This document shows positions 8,121 to 17,437 of a stretch of 64,000 nucleotides of DNA, piece after piece (the stretch's first letter is position 1; the number at the start of each line of letters is the position of its first letter). The notes beneath the pieces were generated by a model. The model worked only from the letters and a program-made list of their open reading frames with translations. It did no database searches and was not told where the DNA came from. This DNA is from Treponema_C sp050320395 (GTDB lineage: Bacteria > Spirochaetota > Spirochaetia > Treponematales > Treponemataceae): the NCBI RefSeq assembly GCF_050320395.1, contig NZ_CP144459.1, forward strand, positions 1-64,000, given 5' to 3'. The translations under genes were made by a program, and so were the position numbers.

Positions 8121-9857
8121 ATGGACACATATAAAAGATTGTTTAAATACACGCCTGAAAAAATGCACTGCGTGTATATTTCCATTGTTTGCTCCGCCTT
8201 GGGCGTTACCTGCCAAATGGGAGCATTTTGGTACTTATGGAAGTTTTTGCATGCTCTCTTGGTAACAAAAAGCGTTACGGACGGCTCCTTTTATGCAACG
8301 GTGATTGTCGCCCTTATGCTCGGATACTCGCTCGTGTATTTTGCCTCGCTTTGGGCTTCTCACGTTTTGGGTTTCCGCCTCGAATCGAATTTGCGCAAAG
8401 CGGCAATCGGCCATTTAATGAATGCGTCTTTTGCGTTTTTTGACGTAAACAATTCGGGAAAAATCCGCAAAATCATCGACGACAACGCGCAGGAAACGCA
8501 CATGATTGTCGCCCACCTTATTCCCGACAACGTCGCCGCCCTTCTTACCCCGATTTTAATGTTTGCCATTATTTTTATGGTGGACATAAAGCTGGGTCTT
8601 TTGCTGTTACTTATCGCAATTATCGGCGGTGTGCAGATGATGTTTATGATGGGCGACAAGCACTTTATGCAAAAATATCAAGCCGCTTTGGAAAAGATGA
8701 ACGGCGAAGCGGTCGAATATGTGCGCGGTATGCAGGTTATAAAAATCTTTAAAAGCACGGTGGAATCCTTTAAAGCGTTTTACACGGCAATTACCGACTA
8801 TTCCGATTTGGCATACAAGTACACGCTCAGCTGCCGGCGTCCCTACGTTATGTTTCAAGTATTGTTCAACTTGTTTACAACCTTCACTGTTCCGGCCGCA
8901 ATTTACTTTATGAATAGGGGGGCGGACGGAAATCTTATCATCGCAAAAATCGTGTTTTATGTGTGCTTTGCAGGCATTCTTTTCGGCGCCTTTATGCGCG
9001 TTATGTATGTCGGTATGTACAATTTTCAAGCCAAAAGCGTGGTCGACAAACTGGAAAACCTTTTTACCGAAATGGAAAAAGACAATATTACGCACGGCTC
9101 CGAAGAAAAATTCGATAACTTCGGCATCGAATTTAAAAACGTTTCATTCGGCTACAATGAAGAAAAGATTTTAAAAAACGTGAGCTTTAAACTTGAGCCG
9201 AATAAAACATACGCCCTTGTGGGTTCCTCCGGCGGCGGTAAATCGACAATCGCAAAACTTATTTCCGGCTTTTATAAAATCAACGAAGGAGAAATCTTAA
9301 TCGGCGGAAAAAACATCGCTTCGTATTCAAAAAACGCTTTGATGAAAAACATAGCCTTTGTGTTTCAAGCGTCCAAGCTCTTTAAGATGAGCATTTTTGA
9401 AAACGTAAAAATGGGAAACAAAAACGCAAGCGACGAAGAGGTGATGAACGCCCTCCGCCTTGCCCGATGTGAGGATATTTTAGCGAAGTTTGAAAAACGC
9501 GAACATACGCTTATCGGCTCCAAAGGAGTGCATTTGTCGGGAGGGGAGATTCAGCGGGTTGCAATCGCAAGAGCTATTTTAAAAAATGCAGACATCATCA
9601 TCCTAGATGAAGCCTCGGCCGCCGCCGACCCCGAAAACGAATACGAAATTCAGCAAGCTTTTTCCAATTTGATGAAAAACAAAACCGTCATTATGATAGC
9701 CCACCGTTTAAGTTCGATTAAAAACGTAGATGAGGTTTTGGTTGTCGAAGACGGCAATATCATCGAGCGGGGCAGCGACAAAGAGCTTATGAAAAAAGGC
9801 GGAAAATACAGTCAGCTGCAAAAGCTGTATTCCAAAGCGAACGAGTGGAGAGTGTAA
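8121..9857 (+). CDS. ABC exporter half-subunit (membrane + ATPase domains)
   Basis: The 578-residue protein has six membrane segments in the first 320 residues (type IV exporter fold) and a C-terminal ATPase domain with Walker A GSSGGGKST, signature LSGGEIQRVAIARA, Walker B IIILDEASAAAD and the switch His in MIAHRLSS. The ATG at 8121 is preceded by GGAGG at 8111-8115; a GTG at 8115 inside that ribosome site is rejected. It pairs with the next gene, start to stop distance one base, so they should form a heterodimer. Such pairs export lipids, peptides or drugs or take up siderophores; the sequence does not decide. Confidence 0.92.
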   Translation: MDTYKRLFKYTPEKMHCVYISIVCSALGVTCQMGAFWYLWKFLHALLVTKSVTDGSFYATVIVALMLGYSLVYFASLWASHVLGFRLESNLRKAAIGHLMNASFAFFDVNNSGKIRKIIDDNAQETHMIVAHLIPDNVAALLTPILMFAIIFMVDIKLGLLLLLIAIIGGVQMMFMMGDKHFMQKYQAALEKMNGEAVEYVRGMQVIKIFKSTVESFKAFYTAITDYSDLAYKYTLSCRRPYVMFQVLFNLFTTFTVPAAIYFMNRGADGNLIIAKIVFYVCFAGILFGAFMRVMYVGMYNFQAKSVVDKLENLFTEMEKDNITHGSEEKFDNFGIEFKNVSFGYNEEKILKNVSFKLEPNKTYALVGSSGGGKSTIAKLISGFYKINEGEILIGGKNIASYSKNALMKNIAFVFQASKLFKMSIFENVKMGNKNASDEEVMNALRLARCEDILAKFEKREHTLIGSKGVHLSGGEIQRVAIARAILKNADIIILDEASAAADPENEYEIQQAFSNLMKNKTVIMIAHRLSSIKNVDEVLVVEDGNIIERGSDKELMKKGGKYSQLQKLYSKANEWRV

Positions 9858-9858
9858 A

Positions 9859-11580
9859 ATGAAAAAGAAGTTACAAAAATTATTTGCGGTTACCGAGCAA
9901 GGCGCCCGGGATTTGGTTACCGCCTCGGTATGGTCGGTGTTTTCGAATATCGCCTATATTTTGCCGATGTTTTTAATTATGTTTTTTTTGCAGGGCTACT
10001 TTGAAAACTCACTCAAAACACCCCTTTTTTATATCGGTATTATGGCGGCTCTTGCCGTGCTTATGTACTTTTTGCTGCACGTAAATTACAACACTCTGTA
10101 CACGGTAACATTTAAAGAATGTAAAGAGCTGCGGGTTGAAATTGCAAACCGCTTAAAGGCTTTGCCGCTTGCGTACTTTTCCAAGCACGATATTTCCGAT
10201 TTATCGCAAACCGTTATGGCGGACGTTGCAGCTCTGGAGCACGCATTAAGCCACGCCATTCCGCAAACGATAGGACTTGTCGTTTATTTGGTAATAATCG
10301 GGATTATGATGATTGCCGCCCACCCGGCCTTAGGCCTTTGCGTCTTTGTTCCTATTATCATTAGTTTTATTTTACTGATTTTATCGAAAAAGATTCAAAT
10401 ACGCGAAACGACAAGAGACTTTCACAAGCAAAGACAGCGCTCGGAATTTTTCCAAGAAGCGATTGAGCTTCAGCAGGAAATTAAAAGCTACGGCCGCACG
10501 GATACGGTTGCGGAAAAATTAAACCGCAATGTCGATGAGGCGGAAAAACTGCACCTTTCCGTCGAAGCCCATCAAGCAATTCCGCTTAATATCGCAATGG
10601 CGGCATTAAAATTTTCCGTAGGTATAACGGTCTTTTTCGGTTTAAAAATGTATTTAGCCGGAAGCGCCCCGCTTCTTTACTTTATCGGCTATGTCATTGC
10701 CGCTTCACGCATAGTTGATGCGGTTGCCGCCGTTGAAGCAAACCTTGCGGAAATTATGTACATCGATTCGCGCGTTAAACGTATCAATGAATTGCGTGAA
10801 ACTGCCGTACAGGAAGGAAGCCCTGCGGACTTAAAACACTGCGGAATCGAATTTAAGGATGTGGAATTTTCATATAATGATGGACAAAAAATCATCGACG
10901 GCATTTCTTTTACAGCCGAGCAAAACAAGGTTACCGCTTTGGTCGGACCTTCGGGCTGCGGAAAAACCACGGTGCTCCGTTTGGCGTCGCGCCTTTACGA
11001 TTATAACAAGGGGCAGATTCTTATTGACGGAAAAGATATTGCAAAAATCGACACCGACAGTCTTTTTGAAAAAATTTCGATAGTGTTTCAGGATGTCGGC
11101 TTGTTCAATACGTCGATTATGGAAAACATCCGCGTCGGCAACAAAAATGCAAGCGATGAGCAGGTAAAGGAAGCAGCCCGCCTTGCAAACTGTACAGAGT
11201 TTATCGAAGCCTTGCCGGAAAGCTGGAATACCTTTGTCGGCGAAAACGGCAGCCGTCTTTCGGGCGGAGAACGCCAGCGTCTTTCAATCGCCCGCGCCTT
11301 TTTGAAAAACGCTCCGATTATTATTTTGGATGAGATAAGCGCATCTCTCGATGTTGAAAACGAAATGAAGATTCAGGAAAGCTTGAATACACTTATCAAG
11401 GATAAAACCGTTATCATCATTTCGCACCGCTTAAAGTCGGTTGAAAACGCCGACAAAATCATCGTAATGAACGAAGGTAAAATAGAAACGGAAGGCACAC
11501 ATTCGGAGCTTTTGAAAAAATCCGCCCTGTACCGCAGCATGATTGAAAAATCGGGCTTGACGGAACAATATACGTATTGA
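9859..11580 (+). CDS. ABC exporter half-subunit, partner of the preceding gene
   Basis: The 573-residue protein has the same plan: six membrane segments, then an ATPase domain with Walker A GPSGCGKTT, signature LSGGERQRLSIARA, Walker B IIILDEISASLD and ISHRLKS. Both subunits keep the catalytic Glu after Walker B, so both ATP sites may be active, unlike many asymmetric exporters. It starts one base after the previous stop. The shared sequence NKNASDE in both ATPase domains suggests an old tandem duplication. Confidence 0.92.
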   Translation: MKKKLQKLFAVTEQGARDLVTASVWSVFSNIAYILPMFLIMFFLQGYFENSLKTPLFYIGIMAALAVLMYFLLHVNYNTLYTVTFKECKELRVEIANRLKALPLAYFSKHDISDLSQTVMADVAALEHALSHAIPQTIGLVVYLVIIGIMMIAAHPALGLCVFVPIIISFILLILSKKIQIRETTRDFHKQRQRSEFFQEAIELQQEIKSYGRTDTVAEKLNRNVDEAEKLHLSVEAHQAIPLNIAMAALKFSVGITVFFGLKMYLAGSAPLLYFIGYVIAASRIVDAVAAVEANLAEIMYIDSRVKRINELRETAVQEGSPADLKHCGIEFKDVEFSYNDGQKIIDGISFTAEQNKVTALVGPSGCGKTTVLRLASRLYDYNKGQILIDGKDIAKIDTDSLFEKISIVFQDVGLFNTSIMENIRVGNKNASDEQVKEAARLANCTEFIEALPESWNTFVGENGSRLSGGERQRLSIARAFLKNAPIIILDEISASLDVENEMKIQESLNTLIKDKTVIIISHRLKSVENADKIIVMNEGKIETEGTHSELLKKSALYRSMIEKSGLTEQYTY

Positions 11581-11655
11581 AAAGTAATGTTTAATTCGTA
11601 ACGGATAATTACTTTCTGCCGGTAATTGTCCGTTACCGAAATACATTAAAACGAT

Positions 11656-11684
11656 TTGACAGAGGGTTAAATCATCGGTATAAT
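11656..11684 (+). promoter_or_regulatory. Consensus sigma70 promoter
   Basis: TTGACA at 11656-11661, a 17-base spacer and TATAAT at 11679-11684 match the consensus perfectly. The -10 ends 12 bases before the ATG at 11697, leaving a leader of about six bases with no ribosome site. Confidence 0.8.
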
Positions 11685-11696
11685 AAAATTGAATAT

Positions 11697-12863
11697 ATGG
11701 CAAAAGTTCCTAAAAAGGTGACGCTTGAATTACCTCTCAAAGTCGCATTGAGCGAGGGAGGGGCGGCGTCCTTCATCCGCAATAATAAAAAGTTGTCTCA
11801 TCTTAAAATGGTCGATAACAGCGAAGAAAACGGTGTTATGCTTGAAACTTTCGATCCGATTTCTTTGCAAAAACTGATTTTACTTGACTATGTTTCAAAG
11901 ATTGAAGTATCTTTGCCCGAATTTACCACCCTGCGTCAGGACGTTATAGATTTTTCCAAACTGATTGTTTTTTCCATGCTGTACAGACAGTTCAGCGCGC
12001 AGGTACAAACCGATTTGCTTGCAAGCGATGTAATTAAAAAACACAACAGGGCACACCCGGGTCAATTTTTTGACAACAGAACTACGGTTGCGCCGGACAC
12101 TCTTCGTGCCATTATGAAAAAATACGCTTCGCATATCAACGATATAAAGCGCTTGATTCTTGATCCGCTTAATGCCGAAATCGTAAAAAATAAAAAATTT
12201 TCGGATGAAGAAAAAAATACCTATGTATTGATGATTGAAAAATTTTTGTCAAAGCTCAGTCCGTATAACTGGTATTTGATTGTTTTGTTTTCCAAACAAC
12301 CCGGGTTTAATCAAATGCTCGATGCGGTACGCAACGGATTGCGCGACTATATGGGAAAGGGTACCATAGCCGAATATATTTCGCTGATGCTTTTGGAACT
12401 TGCTTCAAATTGCGAAGCATCGAATATGAGTAAGGAAGCGGCAAAGATGTACCGGGGCATGGGAGAAAGCAGTTTAACCCTCTATGACCCGATAGTCCGT
12501 AAAAAAATAATTGCCGAACTGGTGCGCAAAAATAAAATGGTGTACGTTTCGTGGAAATTCGGCGGCAGTTCGGCCGCTATAGGCAAACAGGGAATGCTCC
12601 AAATAACCGTATATAATCAGGATGACGAATTTCAGGAAGTGAAGGAAAGCATAGAAACGTCAAAATCGGCGGATTTGAACAAAAAAAATCTTATAGATTT
12701 TTACAGAGAACTGCCGCAGCAGGGCGGCCGTACGGACTTGGGCTTATATTATCTGTCGTATTTGAACGATGCCTGTAAGCAGGTAAATATAAAATTCGAT
12801 TCTTACGTTACACAATTTACTTCCTCGGATTTAACCGTTATCAATATGATGTTCAATTTTTGA
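11697..12863 (+). CDS. Conserved spirochaete protein of unknown function
   Basis: A 388-residue soluble protein without signal peptide or membrane segment. The middle is helical and charged; the last third (about 280-388) contains VYVSWKFGGSSAAIGKQG and GRTDLGLYYLSYLNDACKQV, which loosely recall the nucleotide-binding fold of histidine kinase-type ATPases, but the N-box and G-box residues are not clear. I do not assign a function. It starts the operon that runs through the lipoprotein gene, trmB and ligA, and is driven by an unusually perfect promoter with almost no leader. Confidence 0.8.
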   Translation: MAKVPKKVTLELPLKVALSEGGAASFIRNNKKLSHLKMVDNSEENGVMLETFDPISLQKLILLDYVSKIEVSLPEFTTLRQDVIDFSKLIVFSMLYRQFSAQVQTDLLASDVIKKHNRAHPGQFFDNRTTVAPDTLRAIMKKYASHINDIKRLILDPLNAEIVKNKKFSDEEKNTYVLMIEKFLSKLSPYNWYLIVLFSKQPGFNQMLDAVRNGLRDYMGKGTIAEYISLMLLELASNCEASNMSKEAAKMYRGMGESSLTLYDPIVRKKIIAELVRKNKMVYVSWKFGGSSAAIGKQGMLQITVYNQDDEFQEVKESIETSKSADLNKKNLIDFYRELPQQGGRTDLGLYYLSYLNDACKQVNIKFDSYVTQFTSSDLTVINMMFNF

Positions 12864-12865
12864 TT

Positions 12866-13510
12866 ATGAAACATCTTATAACGATTGCCTTCGGGTGTCT
12901 TTGTTTTTTTTGTTTTTCATGTTCATCTGCAATTACCGAAATACATGATATTCGATCCGCCCTTTTGTATGATTTTCAAAGCGGTCAAAACGACAGAAGG
13001 CTGCGTTTGGCTGTGTATGCCCGTTTGAACGAAGCTGCCGAAAGCGGCGGTTTTTTACAAATCAGGTCTCCCGCGTCCGATTATGTGTGGACGGTTGAAA
13101 AGCCTCTGTTTGTACAGGATGCCGCAAGCGGTTACACATGGATCGGAAGTTCCGACATTGTACCTCCTCCGGAAGGCTTTTTCCCTTCCGGCCGATATAC
13201 GCTGATATATACGGATGAGGCGGGAAAAAAAACGGAAACCGGCTTCGATATGGAAGAGTGTAAATCTTTTGACGGTCTGGATTTGGGAGAATATACGGAA
13301 AAAAGACTGGGCATTTTTAATGAGTCGGGTATTCTACTCGGTTACCGCAGTGAAAAAACGGATATGTCCGCCGAAGAAACTGCGGAAAAATATCCGGGAA
13401 GTTTTTTTACGCGCATTATTTTAATTTCGGAAGACGGATTAAGTGCCGTATTGCGCGAACCGGTCTTTATTGAAGACGGCTCCGTTCAAAATCAAGGCGG
13501 TGTACGATGA
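12866..13510 (+). CDS. Putative lipoprotein
   Basis: The 214-residue product begins MKHLITIAFGCLCFFCFSCS; the cysteine near residue 20 after a hydrophobic stretch fits the relaxed spirochaete lipobox. The mature part is a mix of strands (SGRYTLIYTDEAGKKTETGF), with no known motif. The ATG at 12866 is preferred over TTG at 12860, which would sit in the stop region of the preceding gene. The 3' end overlaps trmB by four bases (ATGA). Function unknown. Confidence 0.75.
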   Translation: MKHLITIAFGCLCFFCFSCSSAITEIHDIRSALLYDFQSGQNDRRLRLAVYARLNEAAESGGFLQIRSPASDYVWTVEKPLFVQDAASGYTWIGSSDIVPPPEGFFPSGRYTLIYTDEAGKKTETGFDMEECKSFDGLDLGEYTEKRLGIFNESGILLGYRSEKTDMSAEETAEKYPGSFFTRIILISEDGLSAVLREPVFIEDGSVQNQGGVR

Positions 13511-14208
13511 ATGCATACGGTTCAATCCGTTCCTTTGTGCTTCGTGCCGGAAGAATGACCGAAGCACAACAGCGCGATTATGACAACCTTTCTTCAAAAT
13601 GGTGTATTCCTTTTTCGCAAAGCCATATCAATTACAGCGATATTTTCGGCAATACGGGAAATGTAATTGTGGAAATAGGCTTCGGAATGGGACAGGCGAC
13701 CTCCCTTATAGCCGAACAAAATCCCGATACCAATTATATAGGCATTGAAGTCCACCGTCCGGGGGTGGGACGTCTTTTGGGTGAAATAGCAAAAAAGAAT
13801 CTTTCCAATTTATTTATTATTGAATATGATGCCGTTGAAGTATTGGAAACGATGATTCCCGATAATTCGGTACAGGGCTTTCACGTTTTTTTTCCGGATC
13901 CCTGGCCGAAAAAAAAGCATCACAAACGCCGCTTGATAAAACGTCCCTTTACGGATACCCTGTGTGCAAAGCTTGCCTGCGGCGGCTTTATCCATATGGC
14001 TACGGATTGGGAACCCTATGCACGGTTTGCAATGGAAGAATTGAATGCCACTGCAGGACTTAAAAACCGATATAAGGGCTTTGCCGAAACGAATCTGCAG
14101 AGGCCCGAAACAAAATTCGAATTAAAAGGAAAAAAAGCCGGCCGCGATATTTTCGAGCTGGTATATGAAAAGACCGATGAACAAGCAGCAGAGAATTGTC
14201 GAACTTGA
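13507..14208 (+). CDS. trmB: tRNA (guanine-N7-)-methyltransferase
   Basis: TrmB makes m7G46 in the variable loop of tRNAs using S-adenosylmethionine. The 233 residues contain the SAM-binding motif VEIGFGMGQATSLIAEQNPD, the acidic motif FIIEYDAVEVL and the family signature FFPDPWPKKKHHKRRL. Length is typical. It overlaps the lipoprotein gene by 4 bases and ligA by about 40 bases, so it is embedded in an operon. Confidence 0.95.
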   Translation: MNAYGSIRSFVLRAGRMTEAQQRDYDNLSSKWCIPFSQSHINYSDIFGNTGNVIVEIGFGMGQATSLIAEQNPDTNYIGIEVHRPGVGRLLGEIAKKNLSNLFIIEYDAVEVLETMIPDNSVQGFHVFFPDPWPKKKHHKRRLIKRPFTDTLCAKLACGGFIHMATDWEPYARFAMEELNATAGLKNRYKGFAETNLQRPETKFELKGKKAGRDIFELVYEKTDEQAAENCRT

Positions 14209-16162
14209 AAAACTGATTAAACGTTATCAAAAATCCTATTACACGGGTGAAGCCGAAATAACGGATGCCGAATTCGATGCGCTCTGGGATGAATTAAAGG
14301 GTCTGAACCCCGAAAATCCTTTGCTGAAAAAAATAGGTTCCGACCTTGAGTTCGACTTTTCGGAGGCCGCCGAAGATGCCGCATATACGGCAAATGAATC
14401 ATCTTCTTCCGCTTTCGGCGGTGTTTTTAAAAAGGTTCGCCACCTTATTCCGATGGGCAGTCAGGAAAAAGCCGCAAATCCCGCCGAATTTGAAGAATGG
14501 GCTGCAAAGCGGGATTTTAAGGAATTTGTTGTCGAATATAAGCTCGACGGCGCAAGCCTTGAACTGCAATATGAAAACGGTACGTTTTTGTGTGCGGTAA
14601 CGCGCGGCGACGGTATTATCGGCGACGATATAAGCGCCAATGTAGTTAAAATGCAAGGTTTTATTCCGCGCCTCAAAGAGCCTTTAACCGGCGGTGTACG
14701 CGGTGAAGTTATTATGAGCCGCAACATACACAAAAGCTTTTATGCGGATAAGGCAAACTGCCGTAATGCCGCAAACGGTTTAATGAAGCGGAAAGACGGA
14801 GAAGGAAGCGAGCATTTGCAAATCATTTGTTACGACGCGCGCTTTTCAAACGGCAGTCCCTTCGCCGATGAAGAACAAAAAATTGCCTGGCTTTCGGCTC
14901 AGGGCTTTCAAACCGTTCCCTTAAAACTCTGTGCGGGCAGCGCCGAAGTTATCGCATACCGCGAAGAGGTTACCGCGCTCAGGCCCGGTCTTCCTTATGA
15001 TATAGACGGTTTGGTGGTAAAAGGACGCGATATAGACCTTCGTGATGCCGAACGCGCGCGGCCCGAAAAACAAATAGCTTTTAAATTCAATTTGGAAGAA
15101 GCGGTAAGCATTGTGCGCTCGGTTATATGGAGCGAATCGGGGGCAACCTATACGCCCATCGCCGAATTCGATGCGGTGGAACTTGCAGGAACCCGCGTTA
15201 AACGGGCTTCTTTGGTAAACCCGAACACTATCCGAGCTCTCGGTGTAAAAATCGGAAGCCGTGTGGTTGTTACCAAACGCGGCGAAATTATTCCCAAAAT
15301 AGAGCGCCTTGCCGACAGTGAAGGCTTTGAGCAAAGCGAAATCGTTTTTCCTTCCGTTTGTTCTGTATGCGGTTCCGCTTTAACCGACGAGGGAACGCGG
15401 CTTTTTTGTCCGAATGCGCTTTGTTCCAAGAGGATTCATCACCGCATCGAAAAATGGGTGTCCGTTCTCGATATACGCGATTTCGGCATAAACCTTATCC
15501 GCCGCCTGTACGAAACAAAGCGGCTTAATTCGGTGTCGGATATTTACACGCTTACCGAAGCGGAATTGGCGGAACTTGAGGGCTTGGGCGAAAAAAGCGC
15601 CGCAAAAATTATCTCATCGATTAAAAGCCGCACAACCGTATCTTTGGCGCGCTTTGTTGCCGGTTTCGATATCGAAGGTATAGGCGAAACTTTAGCCGAA
15701 AAAACGGTTGAAGCGGGCTTTAATACCCTCGAAAAACTCTTAGCTGCGCGCGAAGAAGAAATCGCTTCGGTATACGGTTTTGCCGAAATTACCGCGCGCA
15801 CCCTTGTGCAGGGCTTGGCCGAATGCCGGCAGGAAATGCTTTTTTTAACCGAACGCGGAATTATCACGATAGAAAAGCCCTTGAGCGGCGAAGCGGCTTT
15901 TTTAGCGGGAAAAAGCTTTTGTTTTACTGGAGAACTTGTTTCGATGAAGCGGAGTGAAGCGGAAAAGCTGGTTAAAGCGGCCGGCGGCGATGTAAAATCC
16001 GCCGTTGTAAAGGGGCTTTCGTATTTGGTTACAAACGATCCTTCATCCGGCTCGTCAAAAAATAAAAAGGCCGCCGCACAGGGTACGCCGATTATCGATG
16101 AAAAAGCCTTTTTGGAATTGGTGAACAAGTCCGCCAATTCATCCTCAAATACAGGCGCTTAA
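14165..16162 (+). CDS. ligA: NAD+-dependent DNA ligase
   Basis: LigA seals nicks during replication and repair. The 665-residue protein has the Ia domain and adenylation domain with the active lysine in YKLDGASLEL (K126), the motif DIDGLVVK, an OB fold, a Cys4 zinc finger (CSVCG ... CPNALC), helix-hairpin-helix repeats (LEGLGEKSAAKI) and a C-terminal BRCT domain (GKSFCFTGELVSMKRSEAEK). Start is uncertain: ATG at 14165 or ATG at 14177 (MNKQQRIVELEK) both fit; neither has a clear ribosome site because both lie inside trmB. Confidence 0.95.
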   Translation: MKRPMNKQQRIVELEKLIKRYQKSYYTGEAEITDAEFDALWDELKGLNPENPLLKKIGSDLEFDFSEAAEDAAYTANESSSSAFGGVFKKVRHLIPMGSQEKAANPAEFEEWAAKRDFKEFVVEYKLDGASLELQYENGTFLCAVTRGDGIIGDDISANVVKMQGFIPRLKEPLTGGVRGEVIMSRNIHKSFYADKANCRNAANGLMKRKDGEGSEHLQIICYDARFSNGSPFADEEQKIAWLSAQGFQTVPLKLCAGSAEVIAYREEVTALRPGLPYDIDGLVVKGRDIDLRDAERARPEKQIAFKFNLEEAVSIVRSVIWSESGATYTPIAEFDAVELAGTRVKRASLVNPNTIRALGVKIGSRVVVTKRGEIIPKIERLADSEGFEQSEIVFPSVCSVCGSALTDEGTRLFCPNALCSKRIHHRIEKWVSVLDIRDFGINLIRRLYETKRLNSVSDIYTLTEAELAELEGLGEKSAAKIISSIKSRTTVSLARFVAGFDIEGIGETLAEKTVEAGFNTLEKLLAAREEEIASVYGFAEITARTLVQGLAECRQEMLFLTERGIITIEKPLSGEAAFLAGKSFCFTGELVSMKRSEAEKLVKAAGGDVKSAVVKGLSYLVTNDPSSGSSKNKKAAAQGTPIIDEKAFLELVNKSANSSSNTGA

Positions 16163-16178
16163 AAAGCGGGAGGCTCGC

Positions 16179-16793
16179 ATGAAAAAATCCGAAGCTTATA
16201 TAAAAATCATCGCTTTGGCTGTGTGCGCCCTTCTTGTTTGTGCCGTTTTAGCCGATATATACCGTTTTCGTGTTTGTTTTAAAGCTGCAAAAAACATACC
16301 GCCCTTTTCGCAAACGGTTCTTATGCGCTTTTCGCTCTACGGTTCCGGCAGCGATACGGTAAGTGCAGTGTTTTATTTGTATAATTCACAAAACAAAGAA
16401 TTGGCGGCTATTGAACGTTCATGGAAGGGCGCAAGTTTGGCGATTGACTTTGTCGGCGCACGGTTTTCAGGAAAAACGGTATATTTTCCCCGCTTTATAT
16501 ACGGCTATTTTTCCGAACTGTTTCCCGTGCGCTCTTCGCGCAAAGGAACGCGCTTAAGCCGCTATTATATGCAAAATAAAAACTGCCTTTTATACGATTT
16601 TAAAGGTTATGAAAAAGACTTTTTCCGCTTGGCGCGCTATGCCCTGCGCCCCGATATATTCGGGTTAAGCCAGTATATTTCCGGTGCTTTGAACAGTAAA
16701 CACCTTACTCTCAGTTTAGCCGCCTGCGAACCGGGAAAAACCTATATAATTAAAACCGATTCAAACGGCGGCCTTGAAGTGCTGGCGGAATAA
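16179..16793 (+). CDS. Membrane-anchored protein of unknown function
   Basis: The 204-residue product has one N-terminal hydrophobic helix (about residues 9-26) followed by a basic/hydrophobic extracytoplasmic part containing RKGTRLSRYYMQNKNCLLYD. A GGGAGG ribosome site precedes the ATG. It follows ligA by 16 bases and is probably the last gene of that operon. No known motif found. The last residues form a short polar tail. Confidence 0.7.
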   Translation: MKKSEAYIKIIALAVCALLVCAVLADIYRFRVCFKAAKNIPPFSQTVLMRFSLYGSGSDTVSAVFYLYNSQNKELAAIERSWKGASLAIDFVGARFSGKTVYFPRFIYGYFSELFPVRSSRKGTRLSRYYMQNKNCLLYDFKGYEKDFFRLARYALRPDIFGLSQYISGALNSKHLTLSLAACEPGKTYIIKTDSNGGLEVLAE

Positions 16794-16853
16794 TCGCAGT
16801 GTTATCGATATAGAGAAATAAAATATTTTATGGCATTATACCGTCTGTTATGC

Positions 16854-16859
16854 TATAAT
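16854..16859 (+). promoter_or_regulatory. Extended -10 promoter of the DUF4160 module
   Basis: TGCTATAAT is an exact extended -10 element; the -35 region (ATGGCA near 16830) is poor. The start point would be near 16866, giving a 15-base leader that contains AGGAGG before the ATG at 16881. Confidence 0.6.
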
Positions 16860-16880
16860 TGTATGCAGCAGGAGGCTTTT

Positions 16881-17111
16881 ATGAATCGTAAAGTTTTTTG
16901 TGAAAAAGACGGAATTTTAATTACATATACCGATGGCGATGTCTGTTTTGAAGATTGTAAAACGGCCGAAGCCGTTTTGCTTACAAATGACGGAAACGTA
17001 ATTCATTCCGATTTCGGTTTGGAAAGGAATGAATATTTTAAAAATTATCTCAAGCAAATTTATCCTTCGATAACCGCATTCCGCAATCTTGATGCGTTGG
17101 AGAGTGCTTGA
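16881..17111 (+). CDS. Small protein, candidate antitoxin partner of DUF4160
   Basis: A 76-residue acidic protein (MNRKVFCEKDGILITYTDGD) with a good AGGAGG ribosome site. It contains no recognisable DNA-binding motif. Its stop TGA shares one base with the ATG of the next gene (TGATG), so the pair is translationally coupled. Small acidic gene first and small basic gene second is the usual order of toxin-antitoxin pairs; DUF4160 proteins more often pair with DUF2442, which this does not clearly resemble. Function is an inference from arrangement. Confidence 0.6.
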   Translation: MNRKVFCEKDGILITYTDGDVCFEDCKTAEAVLLTNDGNVIHSDFGLERNEYFKNYLKQIYPSITAFRNLDALESA

Positions 17112-17386
17112 TGCCCATATACCTTCGTACCGCAGGATATAAAATTTATTTTTGGTCAAATGAAAGTGATGAAGCTATTCATTTTCACATTACAAAAGGC
17201 AATCCCGGTAAAAATGATACAAAGGTTTGGGTTTTATCGAACGGGTCTTTTAAACTTGCTCACAATAAGGGAAAAATTTCCGAGAAGGATTTGTCCCGTA
17301 TTTTTTCCGCTATGCAAGGTTATTATTTTGATTTTATAGACTTTTGGAAAACTTATCATAATGGAGAAGTCAAATTTTATAATTGA
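17111..17386 (+). CDS. DUF4160 domain protein
   Basis: The 91-residue protein starts MPIYLRTAGYKIYFWSNESD and continues AIHFHITKG, matching the DUF4160 pattern in which a Gly-Tyr-basic strand is followed by SNE and an (I/H)H-(I/V) motif. The family is common in small mobile or toxin-antitoxin-like modules, but its activity is not established. Starts on the ATG at 17111 overlapping the previous stop. The region downstream to 17437 shows no clear terminator and faces the M23 peptidase gene on the other strand. Confidence 0.72.
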   Translation: MPIYLRTAGYKIYFWSNESDEAIHFHITKGNPGKNDTKVWVLSNGSFKLAHNKGKISEKDLSRIFSAMQGYYFDFIDFWKTYHNGEVKFYN

Positions 17387-17437
17387 TTCGGTTTTAAAAC
17401 ATATATGAGAAAATATTGAAAAAATGTTTCTGTCCGA

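Noticed and set aside
8937..8942. G6 run inside the ABC exporter gene
   Set aside because: Short and in a coding context where such runs are expected by chance; no sign of a frameshift.
15544..16137. Minus-strand open frame opposite ligA BRCT region
   Set aside because: Low-complexity Ser/Ala/Lys shadow; ligA is intact on the plus strand.
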